This document shows positions 59,556 to 64,000 of a stretch of 64,000 nucleotides of DNA, in pieces (within the stretch, counting starts at the first letter, position 1; each line of letters begins with the position of its first letter). The stretch is taken from contig NW_025064898.1 in the NCBI RefSeq assembly GCF_019112545.1, forward strand, positions 159,247 to 223,246, written 5' to 3'. Position numbers and translations under genes: made by a program. The notes below the pieces were generated by a model. That model saw only the letters and a list, made by a program, of their open reading frames with translations, did not search any database and was not told the DNA's origin. Origin of the DNA: Guyanagaster necrorhizus. Lineage: Eukaryota > Basidiomycota > Agaricomycetes > Agaricales > Physalacriaceae.

Positions 59556-60017
59556 AGACAAAAAACTCAATGACTTGTACAATAATGATCCAGTAATACT
59601 GAATGAGGATTAGTTAAGTCTGATGAAGCTAAGACTACTTGAGTGAGCCAATTGTGAGATAAATAAAGAGGCAGAGCCTCACCAGGCAACAGGAGTTACT
59701 GACAGGTGAAGGAGGAGATGAAGCCTTGAAGCCTGAGATTAGTGGTCAGAAAAGATTGACAGTGAGAAAGCAGAGCTCATCTCACTTAGGGATGCAGGAT
59801 GAAAGTGGGAATAAAGAAGAGACACCTGGTGCCAATGTCTCTCATGAATCAGCATCAGCTGAGACTTAGCACTGAGATAGAGATGGCACTGGCAATCCCT
59901 CTTCATGGATGAGCAGAGCTCTGTATCTCTGTGTCAACAGAGATTGTAACAACCTCAAGAGTTATGCAGAGGCCTGCAAAAATACTTCTTACTCTTGAAA
60001 TCTGCCTTTACAATGGC

Positions 60018-60140
60018 CTCTGCTGCTCACTCAAAGAGTGGGATATAACTGGCTATAACAAGAGCCTCAGAGACTGCCCTTAAAGTAATTGCAACATGTG
60101 AATGGCTATTATATGCTTTTGATTAGTGAGAGGTGGGAGT
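60018..60140 (+). repeat. Direct repeat, right copy, near retroelement 2
   Basis: This is the second copy of the repeat at 59436-59555 (CTGCTGCTCACTCAAAGAGT to AACATGTGAATGGCTAT). The interval of about 460 bases between the copies holds no coding frame. Confidence 0.75.
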
Positions 60141-63100
60141 GGTGGTGGTTCAAGAAGGTTGAACAGATTGCAGATTAGAGAGAGAGATGATGAATGCATA
60201 AATATGCCAATTGTAGTTGTGCTTGTAGGGCAGAGTGTTTCCAAATGTAAGTGGTCTATATTTTAGAAGACCACTGACCAAGAGCTTGTATGATAGACTC
60301 TGAAAGTCTGAGCAATGCATAAAACATAGCTTCTCCAGCCCTAGTGGAGTGACCACCAAAGTCTCTGCCTAGAATTGCAAAAAACTTCTTGTCAAACCAA
60401 TTTTGTGATGGAATATCACCATTTTCACAGAGGAAGAGTGGAGCATGTAGACTATGAAGAAGATCTCAATGTTTTATATATTGCAATAGAAGCATGACTG
60501 GGTTGGCAAGCTCCTGTCATGTGAGTAGGATGTCAGTGCCATGGTAGAAGAGGTCAGACTTGTTGTAAAAAAGATGATATTATATGTCATTCTTTTGGAG
60601 AATGAAGAAAGAATGTTTGATTATTTTGCAAAAGTTCTGAAGTTGTTTGTTATTTTTCCAAATAAACTCATCTGACCAGTGGCAGCTATAGAAGCAGCAA
60701 GCAAGGATGGTGGCAAATAAGAGATCATCATAAGAATCTAAGATGTTAGTAAGAAGACAAAAGATAATCAAATGGGATAATTGAAGAGATAGTTTTTAGG
60801 ATGTGAGATCATCTCTCATCTTTCTTGAGCCATGGATGGTAGCTTACACCATGGAATGTTTGTGACTGGTATCAAAGTCAGGATAGAGGTCTTTTAGGAA
60901 GTGACAGACTCTAGTCAAGTATTTTGGGCTAGATGAGATAAACTGGGATGTATAGATGATGTACCTGCTGAGAGTAAGTGATGTTGGTTTAAGCAGCAGT
61001 GCATGAATAATGCAAAACTGTATGTAGTCACATGCTCCTGTTGCATAACTCTTTGCTACTCTGAGCTCAATCACATAAGCTTGGAGAAACAGAATACATT
61101 CATTGAGAAGAGAAAGAGAGAAAGCTAAGCAAGCAATGCAAGGAGCATGCTTGCTCAGCACAGTTAGAAAGATTGTCTCCATCATACCAGCAGTAGGTCT
61201 CTTGGTGGAGTGAAAGTGTGGATATGGTCAGCAGGGAATTTATGATGATATTCATCCAAAAGAAGTTGAGAAAGCATATCAGCCTGAATATTATCTTTTC
61301 CATCAATATGTCAAATATAAATGTCAATTCCTGAATGGAGTATCAGGCCTGCAGCTCCAAGTAAGAGTCCATTGTGAAGAGGTTCTGATACTAATAGAGA
61401 ATCAAATGTAGTGACAGAATCAAGGCTATCTGTAAAAAGTAAAAGGTGACAAGGGGGTTTGGGTAGAGATACTGCATAATGGATGGCCAAAAGAATGGTG
61501 ACAAGTTTGAGAAAGAAGATGTCAACCATATCTTTAGATGATAGTGAATGAAGCTGATATACAAAACTGTTTTCTGCAAAAACAAATAATAATGCATTTT
61601 TTAAGCTAGCATCCATCCAAAATATCATGTCAGCTTCTGAGTCGGCTCAGAGAGCTGAGTTGACAAAATAAACATCTACAGAATCTGGCAGAATAGATAA
61701 AAACCAGGGGAGATTCTCTCTAACTGCAGCATTAATGAAGATCTTTGTGAAAGAGAGAGTCTTTCCAGCTATTTTTCTATACAAAGAAGAAAGAGCAGGA
61801 TGGCCCCATGGTAGAACATTCAGAACTCAGTTCAGGTATCCACCTAAATGCTGCCATTTCTATAGAATAGGTGCTCTTTCAGATGTTGAAAGAAATGAGT
61901 CAATCTCAGATTTAGCATTGATAACTGACTGCTGTGTAAAGGAGATACTTTTTTGATTGGCATTGACTCAGAAGCCAATGATTTTGAGAGTCTGACCATA
62001 CAACTGTTTTAGATCATCAAAGGGACAGGAGATATATTCCCAAAATATCAAAAGTTATACTTGTCATGCTGGTTGCCACTGACCTCAATAGAAAACTTGG
62101 TGATTGGTAAAATCCCAGCTGAAGAAGTCATCCATATAAACATAGAGGTCAGTGATATCAAGATGATGAATTCCAATCCAGCATAACAAGGCTGAGACTC
62201 AGCACCAAATCCTGGGTGAAGCTCAGCTCCCAAAGATGAGCTGTCTAACAATATGATATTGGTTGTCAACAAGGACCACTTGATGAATTTACCATAGAGG
62301 ATGTACTGGTAAATTCAAAAAGGCTTTAGCAACATCACTTTTATACAGAGTGAAATCAGCATTGGGATGTTGTAATTTGGCATTGTAAAAAGTCTCACTG
62401 AATGGATGCATATTGTTATATTTGACCTTTGCCTCACTAGCAGAGATTCCTGCATTTAAACCAGAGAAAGTATGATCCATTACAATATGGGATTTTCTAT
62501 TCTGCCAGACCATGAACATAGATGATACTTTCATACCTTGCAAGAGTGTAAACTCATCTGGTAGAGGTGGTGACTAACATCTGGCCACAATCTCATAATC
62601 ATGAAATGCTTGTATTTTATTGATATCTTGAGGATCAGTAGCATAATTCTTGGTCTGGTTATAGAGAGAGTCTTCCCATTCACCAAGGTCAAGAGGCCAG
62701 AATCCATTGCAAAGACCATGAATGACTGAGGAGACAAAGAGTTCATTTAGATGAAAATAAAGAATATTCTCCAAGCAATTGACATTGAATGGTGTGTCAA
62801 CTACAATAAAATCCTTTAAGGCATGTAGTGTAGCCTGCAAGGATGGATCATTGAGTAAATTTAAAGAAGAGAAAGATAGAGGATCAGCCAACTCAGTAGA
62901 TTGAGTAGCAGGAGATGTAGGTATGGATGATGTGGAAGTATTCAACTAGATATAGCTCTACCTAAAACATGGGCTATTATTTTGGTCCTCACATTTGTAC
63001 TTTTGAGGCCTTAAAAACCTAGACCCTGCTGCTGCTGCTATTACCTTCACTGTTACCTCTTTCAAATCTAAGTCTCCTTTTTGATTGGAGGAGATTGGCA

Positions 63101-64000
63101 CATTCAATGATGTCCCTAGCTCAGTGTCCAGATCCACATTCACTACAGATACCATGCTTATGGTGATTAGCACATGGATTTTAGCAGAAACCCAGGTTCC
63201 AGTTTTCACATGAAACTGTCAACCTTTTTGCAGTAGAGAGTGAAGCAGATAAAAATCACTTTGTGCCTGAAGAAGTTGAAGGAGAGTGAAAGACCTGAGT
63301 AAGAATGAGAATTTGTAGTTCACTCCAGACATCCATATGAAAAGAGGACTTAGCATATCACAGCCAAACTTCTTCATCAATATGAATAGCAACTGTGGAG
63401 TCATGAGGTGCAGCCTGAAAAACTTTGACCATATATTCTTGATAAACTTTGAGTTCAGCCTCATGGTGTGGATAGAGAACCTGAACATCTCTAGCTCAGA
63501 TATCATACACTCTGCACCAGTCAGATTCTAACCTGAGAGACTTCTTGGCAGATGAAATGTTCTTTCTGATAATAGCATATCCTGCTATAAGCTCTTTTGC
63601 CTCCTCATTGTGATCATATCCTCAGTCCATTGAAGCAAAAAGTTTCAAAAAGTCAACATACTGGTCCTGAATAATGAGTTGCCAGAATAGCCAAGCAATA
63701 GGTTCAGACAGAGACTGGGCTTAAAGAACTGCAATGAGGTTGTCAAGTGACTTTTTAATTGCATAAACTTGTCTGAGTTAGAATGACTCAGCAAGATGAG
63801 GATCTGAGATGCCAGTGGTGACAATGGATGCAAGGTGAGGTGCTTGGACAAGGACCATCAGAGAAATAGAAGCTGTCTTTGGTGAGACAGTATTGCTGAG
63901 CCCCAGAATGCCAGTGAGAACTGTAGTGATAGAGCTCTGGGGATCATTCATACTAGATGCCTGATGAATGAATTAGAGCTTTGAATAGAGTGTTGCTCAA
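60141..64000 (-). mobile_element. Tyrosine-recombinase retrotransposon 2, CpG-depleted, truncated at window end
   Basis: On the minus strand, right to left, there is a gag-like part (63990-62950) with only weak frames. A pre-RT and RT region follows (62945-62000) with TPFNVNCLENILYFHLNELF, GFWPLDLGEWED, IVMDHTFSGLNAGISASEAK and DVAKAFLNLPVHPLW, then a YMDD palm motif near 62130. RNase H-like sequence (61628-61220) shows PCHLLLFTDSLDSVTTFDSL and GIDIYI, then DNIQADMLSQLL. A recombinase N-terminal part (61185-60844) shows KSYATGACDYIQFCI, LTLSRYIIYTSQFISSSPKY and FLKDLYPDFD. The catalytic part of the recombinase, towards 60.1 kb, is very eroded. The RT differs clearly from that of retroelement 1, so it is another family. 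It is not functional. Confidence 0.85.

Noticed and set aside
1..64000. CRISPR array, bacterial operons or prophage
   Set aside because: Spliced genes, copia and DIRS-like elements show a fungal nuclear genome. No regularly spaced short repeats were seen.

Overview
The window is nuclear DNA of a filamentous basidiomycete, most likely an Agaricomycete. The evidence is many short introns of about 46 to 80 bases, a division-1 chitin synthase with 17 exons, several genes and relics of the fungal-specific FunK1 kinase family, fungal HNH-nuclease-domain genes, and tyrosine-recombinase (DIRS/Ngaro-like) retrotransposons. No species name is claimed. One 10-base N gap lies at 59385-59394.

Layout. From 1 to 7689 there are two degenerate Ty1/copia elements end to end. 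From 7.7 to 29.4 kb lies a gene-dense block of ordinary genes: S10 serine carboxypeptidase (-), a small basic CCDC137-like protein (+), a monocarboxylate-type MFS transporter (+), EB1/Mal3 (+), an F-box-like protein (+), the CAAX protease RCE1 (+), an MFS permease (-) and chitin synthase (+). From 30.9 to 53 kb the block is dynamic. It holds one near-complete FunK1 kinase truncated by a long inverted-repeat insertion, FunK1 relics, one near-complete and two broken HNH-nuclease genes, an intact SYM1/Mpv17 gene with an inverted pseudogene copy, an AIG1/FAR-17a membrane protein, a second copy of the MFS permease, and an intact FKBP12 gene whose first exon is only the ATG. From 53 kb to the end there are two DIRS-like retroelements on the minus strand, the first split by a pogo/Tigger DNA transposon.

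The strongest signal beyond the genes is base composition. Both transposon blocks, the inverted repeat and a short patch inside a FunK1 pseudogene have essentially no CpG, whereas neighbouring genes have abundant CpG. The two LTRs of copia element 2 show the cause directly: the CpGs of the 3' LTR that align are TpG or CpA in the 5' LTR. The CpG-free zone ends inside that element, near position 6470, about 1.2 kb before its 3' end. This looks like methylation-driven deamination (RIP-like or passive) with a sharp internal border facing the first host gene.

The housekeeping genes do not form one pathway. RCE1 (prenyl-protein processing), EB1 (microtubule plus ends), chitin synthase (cell wall) and FKBP12 (prolyl isomerase) are each core cell functions. 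The FunK1, HNH and SYM1 pieces are duplicated and inverted relative to each other and mark a region of ongoing local rearrangement.
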